This document shows positions 13,406 through 14,733 of a DNA stretch of 14,733 nucleotides, one piece after another. The notes under the pieces are model-generated. The model made no database searches, was not told the origin of the DNA, and saw nothing but the letters and a program-made list of their open reading frames with translations. A program made the position numbers and the translations under genes. Origin of the DNA: DATARH01 sp035534535 (GTDB taxonomy: Bacteria > Pseudomonadota > Alphaproteobacteria > ATCC43930 > CGMCC-115725); NCBI GenBank assembly GCA_035534535.1, contig DATLRS010000019.1, positions 1-14,733 on the forward strand, read 5' to 3'. Each line of letters begins with the position of its first letter. Position 1 is the stretch's first letter.

Positions 13406-14733
13406 TTACGCTGTTGAGCTGGTCACCAATTCAGCGGCCCGGTCGCGGGCGCCTGACGCGGCAGCGTGGTCGCCGAGCCGGTCAAGCGCCATCGCGAGAT
13501 GCCGCCAGCCCCAGGCGTTGCGCGGCCGGCGTGCAAGCCGTTCGGTCAGCAAGGCCCTGGCCGCTTCGGCCTGGCCGGCGCGCAACGCCGCGTCGGCCGT
13601 CATTTCCTCGAACAGGTCGCGCTGCGCATGGCTGCCGCCGATCAGCGCGATCTCGCCGCGCACCGCCGTCAGCGCGGCGGCCGCGGTGGCGAAATCGCCG
13701 CGGCGGTGCGCCAGCGCCGCGCGGGCGAGTGGGAGGCCGGCATCGCGCGCGACCGCCGCCTCGCTCTCGCCGCCATCGGCGGCGTAGCGCTCGAGGCTGG
13801 CGATCATCGCTTCGCTCTCTGCCGTGCGGCCGGCCGCCGCCAATGCCATCAGATAGTGCACGTCGCCAAACGTCAGCAAATGGTCATCGATATGCGCCTG
13901 GCTGCGCGCCGCCAGTTCCTGCCAGCGCTCACCGACGTCCGATCCTGCCTGTTCCAGGCGCCACAGCAGCGATACCGCGTTTGAGATGTCGAGCAGGTCG
14001 TCGCTCGACTCGGGCCGTACTTCGCGATCGTACAACTCGAGCACGCGATCGAACGCGCCGAGCTCGATCAGGAACAGACAGCGATGCCATAGGGCGTGAT
14101 AGGTGAAATTGTTGCATTCCCGCCAGCCCGCTTCCAGCGCGTCGACCCACCCGATCCCCTCGTGCGGCCGGCCCTGCATCTCGAAGACATGCGCCACCGC
14201 ATGCGCCGCCCAGATATCGGCCGCATTGTGCTCGATCGCCTCGCGGCCGGCACGCTCGGCGGCGGCATAATCGCCGGTCTCCTCGAGGCCGAAGGCATGG
14301 CAGCCCAGAACAAAGCCGTAATCGGGCAGGCCCGGCTCCCAGGCCGGCAAAGCCCGCGCCACGCCCGCCCGCATGCGCTCGCTCTCGCCGCGGTAAAAGC
14401 AGCCGTATTGCGCCAGTTTGAGGGCCAGCAGGTCGCGCGGGTGCGCTGCAGCGATCGCCTCCCAACGCGTGGTGGCGCCAGCGAAGTCGCCCGTCACCCA
14501 GGCGCCGAGCGCGGCAATATGGGCCGCTTCGCGCGGGGTGACGCCGGTGCTCTGCGCCGCCGTCTCGGCCGCTTCAAGCGAGCGCCGCGCGCGCGGCACC
14601 ATCGCCCGCTGCCCGAACAGCATCATGAAACAGCCGCGCAGGCAGTGCGCCATCGCGAGATCCGGATCGGCGGCGAAGACCGCCTTGAGCCGCTCGCCGG
14701 TATCCTTCCGGAAGCCGAGATAGGCGCGCACCG
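13406..14733 (-). CDS. TTC38-like tetratricopeptide repeat protein (5' end cut by window edge)
   Basis: This is a partial gene; at least 441 residues are encoded and the frame stays open to the right edge. Alpha-helical repeats fill the whole length, for example FAADPDLAMAHCLRGCFMML near the left, then EREAAHIAALGAWVTGDFAGA-like TPR helices, and HAVAH (residues 177-181 counted from the Met at 14731) in DIWAAHAVAHVFEMQGR, which is a hallmark of the TTC38 group. That group averages about 450-470 residues, so some 20-40 N-terminal residues are missing here and the Met at 14731 is probably internal. No catalytic motif is known for the family and its function is unclear; the repeats suggest protein-protein contacts. 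It is 247 bp upstream of the amino acid transporter operon on the same strand, and a separate sigma-54 promoter match lies between, so it is probably a separate unit. Confidence 0.85.
   Translation of the reverse strand, partial: VRAYLGFRKDTGERLKAVFAADPDLAMAHCLRGCFMMLFGQRAMVPRARRSLEAAETAAQSTGVTPREAAHIAALGAWVTGDFAGATTRWEAIAAAHPRDLLALKLAQYGCFYRGESERMRAGVARALPAWEPGLPDYGFVLGCHAFGLEETGDYAAAERAGREAIEHNAADIWAAHAVAHVFEMQGRPHEGIGWVDALEAGWRECNNFTYHALWHRCLFLIELGAFDRVLELYDREVRPESSDDLLDISNAVSLLWRLEQAGSDVGERWQELAARSQAHIDDHLLTFGDVHYLMALAAAGRTAESEAMIASLERYAADGGESEAAVARDAGLPLARAALAHRRGDFATAAAALTAVRGEIALIGGSHAQRDLFEEMTADAALRAGQAEAARALLTERLARRPRNAWGWRHLAMALDRLGDHAAASGARDRAAELVTSSTA

Noticed and set aside
1..14733. 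tRNA, rRNA, CRISPR array, transposase or attachment sites
   Set aside because: I looked for repeat-spacer structure, terminal repeats, transposase motifs and tRNA-like cloverleaf signatures and saw none; dense coding explains nearly all of the window.

Overview
The window is a GC-rich stretch (about two thirds G+C by eye) of bacterial chromosome with tightly packed genes and no RNA genes, insertion sequences or CRISPR arrays that I can see. Gene content and protein style fit an alphaproteobacterium, most likely in the Hyphomicrobiales or Rhodospirillales: cytoplasmic AtsA-type sulfatase, several ABC importers, a TTC38-like TPR protein and an Arg-rich small ORF. I cannot place it more precisely, and this placement is inference. 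No stretch longer than about 250 bases lacks a gene.

Left part (1-3690). On the minus strand lie the N-terminal 437 residues of a GMC-type flavoprotein oxidoreductase, running off the left edge, and upstream of it a Ddn-like (deazaflavin-dependent nitroreductase family) protein. Divergent from these are a small DUF1653 protein of lower G+C and an EstB-like serine hydrolase of the beta-lactamase fold. The divergent gap of about 166 bp holds two overlapping perfect inverted repeats.

Middle part (3779-9048, plus strand). This is a six-gene operon for sulfate ester use: a small GTG-start ORF, an SsuB/TauB-like ATPase, a periplasmic binding protein, two different permeases and a cytoplasmic arylsulfatase (atsA). 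Junctions are ATGA overlaps or gaps of 28 bp or less. The logic is uptake of an organic sulfate ester, then hydrolysis in the cytoplasm to free sulfate, as known for the ats locus of pseudomonads.

Right part (13158 down to 9056, minus strand). A four-gene operon encodes a polar amino acid-type binding protein, a fused permease-ATPase, a RidA-family protein and an acetamidase/formamidase-family amidohydrolase. It meets atsA tail to tail with only 7 bp between stop codons. Upstream of the binding protein is a good sigma-54 (-24/-12) promoter match, with an IHF-like site and an inverted repeat further upstream at about -108. That is the layout of a nitrogen-controlled promoter, and it fits an operon that imports an amide or amino-acid-like compound and releases ammonia from it. 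The right edge holds a TTC38-like TPR protein whose N-terminus is cut off.

The most interesting points are the RpoN-type control region with the binding protein / fused transporter / RidA / amidase operon, the small ORF coupled to the sulfate ester transporter ATPase, and the permease-ATPase fusion itself. Each family here is known; the combinations and the substrate are what is unresolved.
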